Assembly (NCBI RefSeq): GCF_004323635.1
Contig: NZ_CP036515.1
Coordinates: forward strand, 2,667,501 to 2,731,500
Reading direction: 5' to 3'
Length of the DNA stretch: 64,000 nucleotides
DNA from: Lichenihabitans psoromatis
GTDB lineage: Bacteria > Pseudomonadota > Alphaproteobacteria > Rhizobiales > Beijerinckiaceae
Below the pieces are notes generated by a model, which searched no databases, was not told where the DNA came from, and worked only from the letters and a program-made list of their open reading frames with translations. Shown piece by piece: positions 24,745 through 35,149 of the stretch. The stretch's first letter is position 1. The number at the start of each line of letters is the position of its first letter. The position numbers and the translations under genes are program-made.

Positions 24745-27700
24745 TCAGCCGAGACGCCCAGCCGCATGGGCCAGCATCGTATAGACCTTGCCGGTCTCGG
24801 AGGAGAGATAGCGGCGTGTCACGCTGCCGTCGGTGTCGTCTCGGCTGACCTCACTGAGCAACCGCTCGAACTCCTGCGTGTAGCGGTTCACGGTCTCGGT
24901 GAAGTCCGCGTCGCTGCGATAGCGGCGACGGACCTCCTCGAAGGTCTGTTGACCCTGAGCCGTGTAGATCGAGCGTCCGAACACGTGGGTCTCGCCCCGA
25001 CGGAAGCGCTCCCATGCTTGGGTCGCTGCCGCCTCGTCGATCAACCGGCCAATATCGAACGAGATGCTCGCGAGCGACCCCGCCGTTGTGGAGGCGGCCT
25101 GTTGCGGGGCAGGCGGCTTGACCGCTTCCAACGCCGGAGACCCCTCTGACGCCTCGACATTATCGTCGAACGAGGCGCGAGCGAGAAGATCCGACAACCA
25201 CCCCGGGCCACGTTCGCCGGTCAGCGGAGCAGGACGCGCCGCAGCGGGAAGCCGCGGACCCCCGTCCGGATTGCGGGTGGCGTCTGTCGTCCGCACCGGA
25301 GCACGTGCCGGCACAAGTTGCTGGCTACGGGGCTCAGCCGCCCGCGCCGGCGCGCGCCCTGTTGAGACCGCGGTCTCCGTGCTGTTTGTCCGTCGGGCCG
25401 AGGCGGGCTCGATCACATCGTTGCCGTTGCTGGTTCGGGCGATGACCGCCGTCAGATCCTGCAGCGCTTTGACTTGCTCGTTTACCACGCGACGAACCTC
25501 GGCGGCCTGCTCGGCCGTTTCGCGCGGCAACTCGATGGTCGACCGATGCAGATCCTGGCTGGCGGTTTCGAGCTCGCGATGGATCTCACTCGCCATCTGC
25601 CGGATTTCGCCGGCCGACGCGCGGAACTTCTCGACTGCGCTGCCGAAGATCGCTGTCATGTCGGCTGTCGACTGATCGTGGATCGTCCGCAACGCGGCGG
25701 CAGTTCGGTCGCGTTCGTCCACCGTAACGGTCCGCACGGCGTCGAAATGCTCGCTAATGGCGCCCGTCGTGGCTTGAGCCGAGTCGGCCAGGAAAGTGCC
25801 GAGGTCGCGCGCCCGCGTCTCGGCGTGATCGAGCGAATCGTCCACAAGGCTCGCAAAAGAGCGCATGACACCGTCGAAGTCTTCGACCCGGGCGTTCACA
25901 TTAGCCAGCAGTCCATCGAGCGTCGCGCGGCGACCATCGATCTCTGCATCGACCTCGGCCTGCGTCTGTGCCAGCGCCTGTGCCGCATCGATCAAAGCCT
26001 GATGATGCGTCTCGATCGACCCAGCCACGGCGCGCGCGTCGCCAATGCTGGTTTCGGCCGATTGGCTGATCGCGTCGACCTGCGCGGTGACGAGGCCGAT
26101 GTTGTCGTTGAAGTCGGCCAGACGGTTCTGCAAGCCTGTGTCCACGCCCGAGAGGGTCGCGGACGCTTCGTCAATCAGATGCGAAAGTGCCGCATTGGTT
26201 GCGCCGAGCCGCTCGAGCAGCGCCCCAACTTCATTCTTCAGCGTGTCGCTGGTCCCGACCAGAGCCGCGACCGAGGTGCGCGCGCCTGCATCGAGCGAGC
26301 GACGGAGCGTCTGCGCGGACTGATCGATGGACGTGGTCAGTTCCGCCTGCTTGGCGCCGAGATGCTGAACGATCGCATGTCCGCGATCTTCGATCGTCTG
26401 CGCCACCATCTCGCCGATGCCGGCGAGTTCCTGCGCGACTTCGCCGCCCCGCGCCGACAGGAGGTCGACCAGGATCGGCCCCTTGTTGTCGAAGAGATCA
26501 TGGAGATCGCCCGACCGGCTCGCGAGGGTCTGGTGCAGCACGCGGCCGCGTTCGTCGAGCGCGTTGCTGATGTCCCCGAGACGCGTTTCGAGTGTCGTAT
26601 GGAGCTCTTCCAGCCGATCACCGATCGCCTGATTGATCTCCTGGGTCCGCGACCCGAGGGAGCCGTCGAGGTCGTGAACGGCCGTCGTCAACGTGTCGCG
26701 GACGAGGCCGAGATGCGTCTCGAGGCTATCGCCGAGGCCGGTCGTGCTGGCCTGTAGCGTCGTGGCGAGCCGTTCGGCGCCGCCATCGAGCAAGTTGTCG
26801 AGGGCACGGATGGCGTCGTCCAGCGTGGCACGCAGCTGGGCGGCATTGCCGTCGAGCGCGGTTCCGATCTCGCTCGAGCGGCTTTCGAGGGTGCGAGCCA
26901 TGCTCGCGGCATGTTGGGCGAGCGAGCGGTCGAGCACCGAAATCCCCGTGCCGAGGACGTTGCCCATCGTGGTGACGTTGCCGGTCAACGACGTTTGAAG
27001 CGCCTCGATGTTGCCGGTCAGGACCCCTTCGATCTCGGTGGTTCGGCGTCCCAGCGTCTCGGAAATATCCTCGGCGCGAAGCGCAAGCGCGTGGTCGAGG
27101 CGTTCGGCTGAGCCGTCGAGCGCGTTCTGCATCGTCCCGACATGGGTCGCGAGCGAGGCGTTGATCTCGCTCGCCCGCTGTCCGAGCGTCCGCTCGATCT
27201 CGTTGGCGCGCGCGCCGAGCATGTTGGCCATCATGGATTGGGTAACGCCAAGCGCGTGATCGACGGCATTCGAATGCGTCAACAAGCTGTTCTGGAGCGC
27301 ATCCGCTCGGACCGTCAGCATCGCGTCAATTGCTTCGACGTGATGTCCGACATCGGCCGCATGGGTCGCGATGACACCCTGGAGATCCGCAACCGAGCCA
27401 CCCAGCACGGTCTTCATCGTGTCAACATGGCCGTTGATCGCCCGACCGACGTCGTTTTCCCGAGCCGCAAGCGCCGCGCGAATCTCGTTCGCCTGGAGCT
27501 GGATCGCATCGGCCTGCGTGCCGAGCGCGTCATGCAACACCGTCACACTGTCGCCGACGACCGTCTTGATGCCGTCGACATGCTGCGTGACGGCATCGTT
27601 GATGGCGGTCGTCCGCGCCTCGAGTGTGCGCTCGATATCGTCGACACCGGTCCCGATCGTGGTGCGGATGTCGTCGAGCCGCGACGTCAGCGTCTCGTGC

Positions 27701-30700
27701 ATCCAAGCGGTGCGTTCCTCGAGGGCCCCGGCGGCCTGTTCGGCGCTGGTCCCGAAGGTGGTGGTGAGGGATTGGACGTGGGTGTCGAGCGCGGCGTAAA
27801 GCGCTTGGCTCCGCTGCGCCGCCGCTGTGTCCATCGCTTTCGTGCGTTCGGCGAAGATGCGATCGATTTCGCTCGCTTGGCTGCCGAGGGCGTTGGTGAC
27901 CGCGGTCCCACGCCCATCGAGCGTCGTGCTAACCTGATCGAGCCGTTCGACGACATCCTGCTCCAACCGCGCGATGCGGGTATCCAGGCTCTCGGCGATC
28001 GCATCGGCACGCGAGCCGAGCACGCCATCGATTTCGGCGACCTTGGCCGCAAGAGTATCGGCGATCTGACCGGAGCGGTCGATCAACAGAACATTGATCT
28101 CCTTCGCCTTCTCGTCCAACGCGCGTGTCACGTCCCGGCTGCCGTCACCGAGCGCCTTGGCGACTTCCAGGGTGCGCTGCGCCAGCGTCTCGTTCAAGGT
28201 CTTGGCGCGAGCATCAAGCCCCGCATGGACCCGCGACATGACGCCATCGAGCGACTCGCCGATGGTTCCGGCACGCGAACCGAGACGCTCCTCGAAGGCG
28301 TGCATCTGCGCTTCGATCGCCTCTGATGTTTCGCGTGAGCGATCGGCGAGGCGTTCCACCATTCCTTCGCCATGCCCCGCAAACACCACCTCGATCTTGC
28401 CGAGACGATCGGCAAACTGGGTGGCGAATCGATCCGTATGAGCGTCGATCGAGGCGTTCAACGAACCGGTCTGCTGGCCGAGCGCGGCATCCAAGCCGGC
28501 CAATTTGTCGTTGATGTGCTGGTTGACCCGGTCGCCATGCGTGCCGAGAGCGGCGATGACCTCGGCGACCGTGTCGCCGAAGCGGGCATGGAAGCCCGTG
28601 CCGGTCTCCGACACACCGGCGATCGCGTGATCCGTCGCCTGGGCGAAGTCACGCTCCAAGGCTTGAAGATGCTCGGTGAGGATCGCGCGCAATCGGGTCT
28701 CGCGATCCGACAGCAAGGCCGCGAGTTCCTCGGCCGATTGACCGATCCCATCGCGCGCTGCGGCAGCCCGTTCATCGAGCAACCCGGCGATCCGATCCCC
28801 AGCCTCGACGATCTCGGCGCTCCGACCATCGATCTGTTGGCTGAAGTCGGCGCCGGAGCGATCGAGCGCCTCGCGAGCCGCGACAGCCCGCGCCGCGATC
28901 GTGGCCGCGATGGCTTCTCCGGCGGCCACGAGATCGGCCTGCCGCTCGGCAACCGTGCGAGCGATGGTTTCACCCGAAACGGCAAGCGCATCGGTGGCCG
29001 ACAAAGCCTGCTCGCGGACGGTCGCGGCCATCTGCTCACCCATGGCCCCGAGGCCGACATGGTGGTCGGTCAACATCTGCGCCAGCGCATCGCTCGATGC
29101 CGCGAGCGCCTGTGCGGCATCGTTGGCCCGTTCGTCGAGCATGGCGGCGAAGCGCTCGCCCAATCCGGTCAGCGCTGCGGTCTGATCGGTGAGATCGGTT
29201 GCGATCCTGTTGTTGGCCTCGTCGAGCACGGACTGCACCGCATCGGCTCGCTCAGCCGCTGCTTGCGCCAGGAGGTCGCCGAAGTTCGCAAGCTCCTGCT
29301 GATGTTTGTCGAACAACTGGCCGAGGGTGCCGCCTGCATCGGTCAACGCCGCGAGCGATTGGCTGGCGTAACCTTCGACCGCCGCTCTGAAATCCTCGCT
29401 GGTGGCCGCGAGCGCGGCATGGCGCTCGTCGAAGAGATGGCCGAAGCGGTCTGCATGGTCATCGAGAGCGTCGCGCGCCGCGAGGGTGCGATGCTCGAGA
29501 AGATCCGCGACGCGATCGCCCGCCGCCTTCAGGGCGGATTCGCGCTCGTCGAAGAGTTGGCCGATCTGCTGGGTGGCAGCCTGCACTCTGTCGCTTGCGG
29601 TTGCGCTGCTCTCCTCGAATGCGACCGTCATCCGCTCGCTGAGATCTGCTAAGGCCGAGCCGTGATGCTCGACCAACCGGCCGATCGTTTCGGTCGATCC
29701 GTTCAGGAGATCGGAGGCCTGCGCGGTGCGATCGGTCACGAGACCAGTGAATCGGTCGGCCAGATCCGCCAAAGCGGCGTGACGTTCGTTGAAAACCTCA
29801 CCGATGCGATCGTGGCTGGCCTGGACATCATGACGCGCCGCCTCCGCACGCTCGTCCAGCGATGCCGCGACGCGATCGCTCAGATTCGCCAATTCGGTGC
29901 CGTGATGCTCGATCAGACGCGCGATGGTTTCGGCGGATCCGCTCAGCACATCGGCTGCCGCATGGGTGCGTTCATCAACCACGGTCGCCAGATGGTCGCC
30001 GACGGCGGCGAGCGCCGCATAACGTTCGTCGAGGCTCGTCACGACGGAGTCGCCCAGGTTCGCCAGTTCAGATCTCCCGCGCTCGAAAGCGAGCGAGAGC
30101 GCTTCGGTCGAGCCGGTGACGGCTGCGTGGCTGGCTTCGTCATGTGCCGCAACGGTCTTGAGCAACGTCTCGCTCAAGCTCGCCAATTCGGCCTGTCGCT
30201 CGTTGAACAACTGGCCAATTGTTTCGGTCGTTGTGGCCAGGATTTCGCGCGCACCGATCTGGCCCTGCTCGAGCGTTGCCGCGAGTTCGGCCTGAACGGC
30301 GAGGAGATCCGCATGCCGCTGGCCGAGAAGCTGATCGAGTGTTTCGCCAGCGCCATCAAGGCTCTCGCGGGTTGCGTTGGCATGATGGTCGAGCAGGGAA
30401 GCGAAACGGTCGCTCGCGCCGTCGAGATCCGCGTGGCGAGCGCTCAGCACCCGCTCGAGATCTTCCGCATTGAGGCGCGCAGCCTCGTCATGACGGGTGA
30501 AATGCTGGTTCAGCAGCGCCGCGACGCGGTCGCCGGTGCCGGTGAGTTCTGCGCCATGCTGATCGAACAGCCGATGCAGCCGCTCGCCTGACAGATCAAG
30601 CGCTTCTTTGCTGGCGGTGACGCGCGTCTCGACGTCAGCGGCGATCTGCTCGATCGCATCGACGACGTGGCTGTGCCGATTTGCCAAAAGCCGATCGACC

Positions 30701-32361
30701 GCCTCGCCTGATGTCTCGATCGCGACGCGGACGTGGTCGGCGCGCTCGTCGAAGCGCTGCACGAGGGTGTCGCTCGCCGCCGCGATGTCGTGGAGGCGCG
30801 CGTCGAAAAGCTGCTGAAGAGTCGCGTTCGCATGGTCAAGCGCATCGCGCGTCTGATCGGTCCGGGCGGCCAGCAAGGCGGTGAGCCGGTCCTCCGAGCC
30901 GACGAGTTCGGCATGCCGTGCATCGAACAAGCCCGTCAGGGTCTCGGCCGAATGTTCGAGAGCCTCCCGCGCCGCGAAGGTGCGGTCCGCGAAAAGGTTG
31001 GCGACGCGCTCGCCCGTGACCGCGATCGATTCGTCGAGGGCCTTGCCATGAACCGTGACGGTCTCGTGCAGGCGGTTGTTGGTTTCGGCCAGACGCCCGA
31101 CCAAGCTGTCGCCACGCTCGGAGATGGTCTCGGCGATGACGGCCCCGGTCTGCTCGATCCGTTGAGCCACGTTCTCGCCACGCAAGCTAAGATCGTTGAG
31201 GAGCGCGTCGCCGGCAATGCGAAGTCGGCCGTCGACGGCGCTGATCCGTTCGGCCAAGGCGTCCGCAACGCCCGACGTCGCGTCGGTGAGCTGCAGCGAA
31301 ACCGTCGACGTCGTATCGGTCAGATGACCGACCATTTCGGCCCCGTGGGCAGCGATCCGCTCTGCCAGCGTATCGCCTGTGCGGCCCAGCGACGCGGTAA
31401 TCTCTTCACCTTTGATGCCAATCGCTGTCGTGACCCGCGCGCCGGCCTCGCTGACGCTCTCAGCGATGCGGTTGCTGGTTGCTTCGAGATCATGGGCGAG
31501 GCTTTCGTTCGCATTCGTGATCGCCGTCCGCACGCGATCGGCGTTGAACACGATCGCTTCGCGCTCGCTCGACAATTCGCCGATCAGCTGGCGCATACGC
31601 CGCTCGTTATCCGAATAGGACCGCTCGAGATTGGCGACTTCCGACCGCACCATGGTTTCGAGTTCGCTGGCGCGGGCGAGGGCCCGCTCGATCCCGTCAC
31701 CCATGGAGGCGACTTCGCGTCGAATCGCGTGGGACAGGTTGACGACCTGTTCGGTCGCGATCGTCTCGGGTTCCGCGAGCCGGATGGCGATTTCGGTCAT
31801 CGACCGGGCCGTGAATCGCATCTCTTGCGCCCGACGCAACAGAACCGCCGAAACGACCATAAAGACGATCGGCCCGAGCAGGGTGGCGAGGCTGATGGCA
31901 AGGTCAGGCCCCGTAAGACCCTGGAGGCCGGTGCCACGTCCATAGAGGGTGTAGAAGAACAGCCCGGCCCAGAGAACCGATGCGGCGGCGGCGACGATAT
32001 AGGGTGTGGGGCTTGGACGCGCTCGCAAGGTCTGCAGCATCTGCCCGACCGAGCGTCGATCGTCGTTGGCCGGCGGTCCGGCCGGCGCGAAAGGCGGCGC
32101 GTCGCGGCGGGTCGCTTCGGCTTTCGGCGCCTGAGCGCCAATTTCGGGCGCCGTGGTTCGGTCATCCGTTTCGTCCGATCGGGATGCGCTCTGCAGCGCC
32201 GGAGCGGTATCGGGGCCGTTCATAGCCCGCGTCGATTGGATGTCGGGTGCTGTGGCGTCCTGTTCAGGCGCAGGGCCGCTCAAATTGACGAGATTGAGGG
32301 CTTCCTCGATGGCCAGGAGCGCTGCCGCAGCAGGATCCTTGGCTTGATTTTGCACGCCCAT
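24745..32361 (-). CDS. Giant membrane-anchored coiled-coil protein, GPR/RgsE-like (growth pole ring family)
   Basis: About 2,538 residues from ATG 32361, which has GAGGT upstream. (Residue numbers here count from the GTG at 32367.) The first ~115 residues are disordered and acidic-Ala/Pro rich; two membrane segments lie at ~123-143 and ~157-177. Then comes an almost continuous helix: landmarks L[FL]xxRHAxL recur at 480, 520, 560, 600, 640, 680, 720, 760, 818 and every 40 to 1219, and from ~1263 to ~2036 there are about 69 repeats of 11 residues starting with Leu/Ile. The last ~150 residues form a conserved globular end (FGRSIYTAQGQQTFEEVRRRY, KVYTMLAHAAGRLG). Agrobacterium GPR and Sinorhizobium RgsE, large apolipoprotein-like proteins that form a ring at the growth pole, share size, anchor and repeats. 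Homology call is from layout, not alignment. Confidence 0.75.
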   Translation of the reverse strand: MGVQNQAKDPAAAALLAIEEALNLVNLSGPAPEQDATAPDIQSTRAMNGPDTAPALQSASRSDETDDRTTAPEIGAQAPKAEATRRDAPPFAPAGPPANDDRRSVGQMLQTLRARPSPTPYIVAAAASVLWAGLFFYTLYGRGTGLQGLTGPDLAISLATLLGPIVFMVVSAVLLRRAQEMRFTARSMTEIAIRLAEPETIATEQVVNLSHAIRREVASMGDGIERALARASELETMVRSEVANLERSYSDNERRMRQLIGELSSEREAIVFNADRVRTAITNANESLAHDLEATSNRIAESVSEAGARVTTAIGIKGEEITASLGRTGDTLAERIAAHGAEMVGHLTDTTSTVSLQLTDATSGVADALAERISAVDGRLRIAGDALLNDLSLRGENVAQRIEQTGAVIAETISERGDSLVGRLAETNNRLHETVTVHGKALDESIAVTGERVANLFADRTFAAREALEHSAETLTGLFDARHAELVGSEDRLTALLAARTDQTRDALDHANATLQQLFDARLHDIAAASDTLVQRFDERADHVRVAIETSGEAVDRLLANRHSHVVDAIEQIAADVETRVTASKEALDLSGERLHRLFDQHGAELTGTGDRVAALLNQHFTRHDEAARLNAEDLERVLSARHADLDGASDRFASLLDHHANATRESLDGAGETLDQLLGQRHADLLAVQAELAATLEQGQIGAREILATTTETIGQLFNERQAELASLSETLLKTVAAHDEASHAAVTGSTEALSLAFERGRSELANLGDSVVTSLDERYAALAAVGDHLATVVDERTHAAADVLSGSAETIARLIEHHGTELANLSDRVAASLDERAEAARHDVQASHDRIGEVFNERHAALADLADRFTGLVTDRTAQASDLLNGSTETIGRLVEHHGSALADLSERMTVAFEESSATASDRVQAATQQIGQLFDERESALKAAGDRVADLLEHRTLAARDALDDHADRFGHLFDERHAALAATSEDFRAAVEGYASQSLAALTDAGGTLGQLFDKHQQELANFGDLLAQAAAERADAVQSVLDEANNRIATDLTDQTAALTGLGERFAAMLDERANDAAQALAASSDALAQMLTDHHVGLGAMGEQMAATVREQALSATDALAVSGETIARTVAERQADLVAAGEAIAATIAARAVAAREALDRSGADFSQQIDGRSAEIVEAGDRIAGLLDERAAAARDGIGQSAEELAALLSDRETRLRAILTEHLQALERDFAQATDHAIAGVSETGTGFHARFGDTVAEVIAALGTHGDRVNQHINDKLAGLDAALGQQTGSLNASIDAHTDRFATQFADRLGKIEVVFAGHGEGMVERLADRSRETSEAIEAQMHAFEERLGSRAGTIGESLDGVMSRVHAGLDARAKTLNETLAQRTLEVAKALGDGSRDVTRALDEKAKEINVLLIDRSGQIADTLAAKVAEIDGVLGSRADAIAESLDTRIARLEQDVVERLDQVSTTLDGRGTAVTNALGSQASEIDRIFAERTKAMDTAAAQRSQALYAALDTHVQSLTTTFGTSAEQAAGALEERTAWMHETLTSRLDDIRTTIGTGVDDIERTLEARTTAINDAVTQHVDGIKTVVGDSVTVLHDALGTQADAIQLQANEIRAALAARENDVGRAINGHVDTMKTVLGGSVADLQGVIATHAADVGHHVEAIDAMLTVRADALQNSLLTHSNAVDHALGVTQSMMANMLGARANEIERTLGQRASEINASLATHVGTMQNALDGSAERLDHALALRAEDISETLGRRTTEIEGVLTGNIEALQTSLTGNVTTMGNVLGTGISVLDRSLAQHAASMARTLESRSSEIGTALDGNAAQLRATLDDAIRALDNLLDGGAERLATTLQASTTGLGDSLETHLGLVRDTLTTAVHDLDGSLGSRTQEINQAIGDRLEELHTTLETRLGDISNALDERGRVLHQTLASRSGDLHDLFDNKGPILVDLLSARGGEVAQELAGIGEMVAQTIEDRGHAIVQHLGAKQAELTTSIDQSAQTLRRSLDAGARTSVAALVGTSDTLKNEVGALLERLGATNAALSHLIDEASATLSGVDTGLQNRLADFNDNIGLVTAQVDAISQSAETSIGDARAVAGSIETHHQALIDAAQALAQTQAEVDAEIDGRRATLDGLLANVNARVEDFDGVMRSFASLVDDSLDHAETRARDLGTFLADSAQATTGAISEHFDAVRTVTVDERDRTAAALRTIHDQSTADMTAIFGSAVEKFRASAGEIRQMASEIHRELETASQDLHRSTIELPRETAEQAAEVRRVVNEQVKALQDLTAVIARTSNGNDVIEPASARRTNSTETAVSTGRAPARAAEPRSQQLVPARAPVRTTDATRNPDGGPRLPAAARPAPLTGERGPGWLSDLLARASFDDNVEASEGSPALEAVKPPAPQQAASTTAGSLASISFDIGRLIDEAAATQAWERFRRGETHVFGRSIYTAQGQQTFEEVRRRYRSDADFTETVNRYTQEFERLLSEVSRDDTDGSVTRRYLSSETGKVYTMLAHAAGRLG
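26262..28581 (-). repeat. 33-bp (11-residue) repeat array inside the giant gene
   Basis: Residues ~1263-2036 split into ~69 units of exactly 11 residues of the form L-x-x-R-x-x-E-I-x-x-x, for example LGQRASEINAS, LDERGRVLHQT and LETRLGDISNA. Only two units are 18 residues (11+7). This is a hendecad (3 turns per 11 residues) pattern as in apolipoproteins. Confidence 0.85.
28596..30930 (-). repeat. 120-bp (40-residue) repeat array inside the giant gene
   Basis: Nineteen landmarks of the type LFDERHAAL occur at residues 480-1219 in 40-residue steps, with one 58-residue step (760 to 818) and one 41. Each 40-mer can be read as 11+7+11+11, so it keeps the coiled-coil register of the later hendecad array. 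Confidence 0.82.
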
Positions 32362-32740
32362 GTCCACACCTCAACGCATACACGCTTCGACCATCAAGAC
32401 GCCGCCGGATCGGACCCGCGAAACTCTTGATCGAACCAAAGAAGAACAATCAAACTCAAGAAAGAACTCCGCCGATCAATCGTTTGTCGCATGATTGAAT
32501 CGACGTGATCTTCCCTCTTAGCCAACATTCCGCCGCTTAACGATCATCATTCGGATCGATGATGTGGAAAGCAAAGGATCATTAACCAAACCGCAGTCTA
32601 CTCGCGTGAGGCTCCGTTGCAAACGCACGCACGATCGAAAGAGGCAAACGTCGTTAACGCGCGGCGTCTCGAACATTTTTCATAGACGCTCAGCGCCTCT
32701 GTCGGTCGCCGGTCTCGAACTTCACCATACCAAGGGTTCC
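32362..32740. promoter_or_regulatory. Divergent intergenic region between the giant gene and the Hpt gene
   Basis: 379 bases, clearly more AT-rich than neighbours, with no convincing gene of its own. It holds three TTAAC elements (around 32535, 32582 and 32653), one as ATTAACCAA, which resembles CtrA half-sites, and an imperfect CATCAT/ATGATG palindrome near 32547-32566. Both flanking genes must start here. Confidence 0.45.
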
Positions 32741-33190
32741 ATGATGAATGCGATGCCGTCCGCCACCCGTCACGCGGATCTTCTGCCGAATCCCTACCGA
32801 TCCTCGCCTGTTAAGCATGACGACGATCTGCCGAGCATCGACCTTGTACATTTGTCGCGTCAAACGCTCGGCGATCGGGATCTCGAGGTCGAATTGCTCA
32901 ATCTCTTCGCGGAACAGGCGCGACGCATCGTCCAAACCCTGACGTCCTCGTCGGCTCAAGGCGTGATGATGCCCAAGCAATCGGGCGATCTTTTGCATAA
33001 GCTTTGTGGGTCGGCGCGCGCCGTCGGCTCATGGCGCGTTGCCGATCAGGCGCAGTCGCTCGAACGGGAGATTCGGTCGGCTGATCCGCACCATTCGGTC
33101 AAGCTGAGCCGCGACAAACTGGAGCAGCTTGGGGGCAGCGTCGATCTTGCTTGTTCGGTCATCGACGATCTGCTTGGCCGTCCCGAGTGA
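32741..33190 (+). CDS. Orphan Hpt (histidine phosphotransfer) domain protein
   Basis: 149 residues. ATG 32741 follows AAGGG; longer in-frame starts exist upstream. The Hpt signature is LLHKLCGSARAVGSW with the phospho-accepting His at residue 86, in a four-helix pattern that follows an N-terminal disordered 30 residues. No kinase or response regulator gene is next to it. It probably relays phosphate between a histidine kinase and a regulator encoded elsewhere. It diverges from the giant polar-growth gene. Confidence 0.8.
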   Translation: MMNAMPSATRHADLLPNPYRSSPVKHDDDLPSIDLVHLSRQTLGDRDLEVELLNLFAEQARRIVQTLTSSSAQGVMMPKQSGDLLHKLCGSARAVGSWRVADQAQSLEREIRSADPHHSVKLSRDKLEQLGGSVDLACSVIDDLLGRPE

Positions 33191-33382
33191 GTCCGGCTTT
33201 ATAGCGTCAGTTAAGGACGTTTAGAGCAAGGCGCGACGGAACGGCACTCTCGCCATCGGCGCTGAAACTGGCTAAGAGCAGCGGAGCGTTCGATGCGTCG
33301 CCCGCCGGTCCAGGGCTCAATTTGAGGCGCACCGGCTGTCGCTGTCTCGTCTTTATCAGTACCGGGGGCTCACCGAAGCGTC

Positions 33383-33703
33383 ATGGCTAAAATTACGTTC
33401 ATCGACTCATCGGGCCACTCGCGCGACGTAGAGGCCGAGCAGGGCTCGACCGTGATGGAATCAGCAGTCCGCAACGGCATTCCCGAAATCGAAGCGGAAT
33501 GTGGTGGCGCCTGCGCTTGCGCGACCTGCCATGTTTATATCGAGCCCGAATGGGTCGAGGCGACCGGCAAAGCCGAGCCAATGGAAGAAGATATGCTCGA
33601 TTTCGCATTCGAGGTGAAACCGAACTCGCGGCTGTCGTGCCAAATCAAAGTGAAGCCGTCGCTCGATGGACTGACGGTTCGGACGCCCTCACGCCAGGGC
33701 TGA
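33383..33703 (+). CDS. 2Fe-2S ferredoxin, adrenodoxin type
   Basis: 106 residues. Cluster ligands C40, C46, C49 (C-x5-C-x2-C in CGGACACATC) and C86 (SRLSCQI) match adrenodoxin/FdxB-type ferredoxins. Conserved acidic region EEDMLDFAFE binds partners. It carries electrons to Fe-S assembly, P450 or oxygenases. A ferredoxin-NADP reductase gene follows 144 bases downstream on the same strand, so they may work as a pair; they could also supply the Rieske oxygenase at 5906-6979, which is speculation. Confidence 0.9.
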   Translation: MAKITFIDSSGHSRDVEAEQGSTVMESAVRNGIPEIEAECGGACACATCHVYIEPEWVEATGKAEPMEEDMLDFAFEVKPNSRLSCQIKVKPSLDGLTVRTPSRQG

Positions 33704-33826
33704 TTCGGCTCCAGTCGCCGCGATGTCATGTCCGCGTCGCGGGACTTTCACATCGTACCCTGTTTGCGCTATTGAGCCTGTCCGGCTCGACCCTTTTGAG
33801 AAACGACCCGGTCGCGTCTCGAGTGA

Positions 33827-34885
<1,059 letters not shown>

Positions 34886-34901
34886 GGCGTGTCCCGCATT
34901 A

Positions 34902-34930
34902 GGCCCGCGCCGGGGGGCGCGGCGCGGGCC
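34902..34930 (+). terminator. GC-rich hairpin after the ferredoxin reductase gene
   Basis: GGCCCGCGCC (34902-34911) and GGCGCGGGCC (34921-34930) form a perfect 10-bp stem with a 9-base G-rich loop, 17 bases after the stop. No T-run follows, so termination may be weak or factor-assisted. Confidence 0.55.
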
Positions 34931-35149
34931 ATCCCCGAAATTCTCGGACGGGGAAAGCGTGCCGAAAACGACGGTCAGAGGGGACGCCGACCGTCATCCA
35001 CACGCTCGCTAGAAGCTACGACCCGTCGCGGGCACGAGTTTCGGCGCAAGCGATAAATATCTCTCCGTCACGTAACGCGTTCGACGGCTGTATCGTATCT
35101 GTGTCGGGGCCGGTATCCAAGGATACGGCGAGAGTGACAGGCGAGACGG

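Noticed and set aside
25474..32430. Very long open frames on the plus strand opposite the giant gene (up to ~565 codons)
   Set aside because: They are mirrors of the GC-rich repeated codons of the coding strand: no recognised domains, strongly biased composition, and no ribosome sites. The minus-strand frame has membrane segments and repeat structure.
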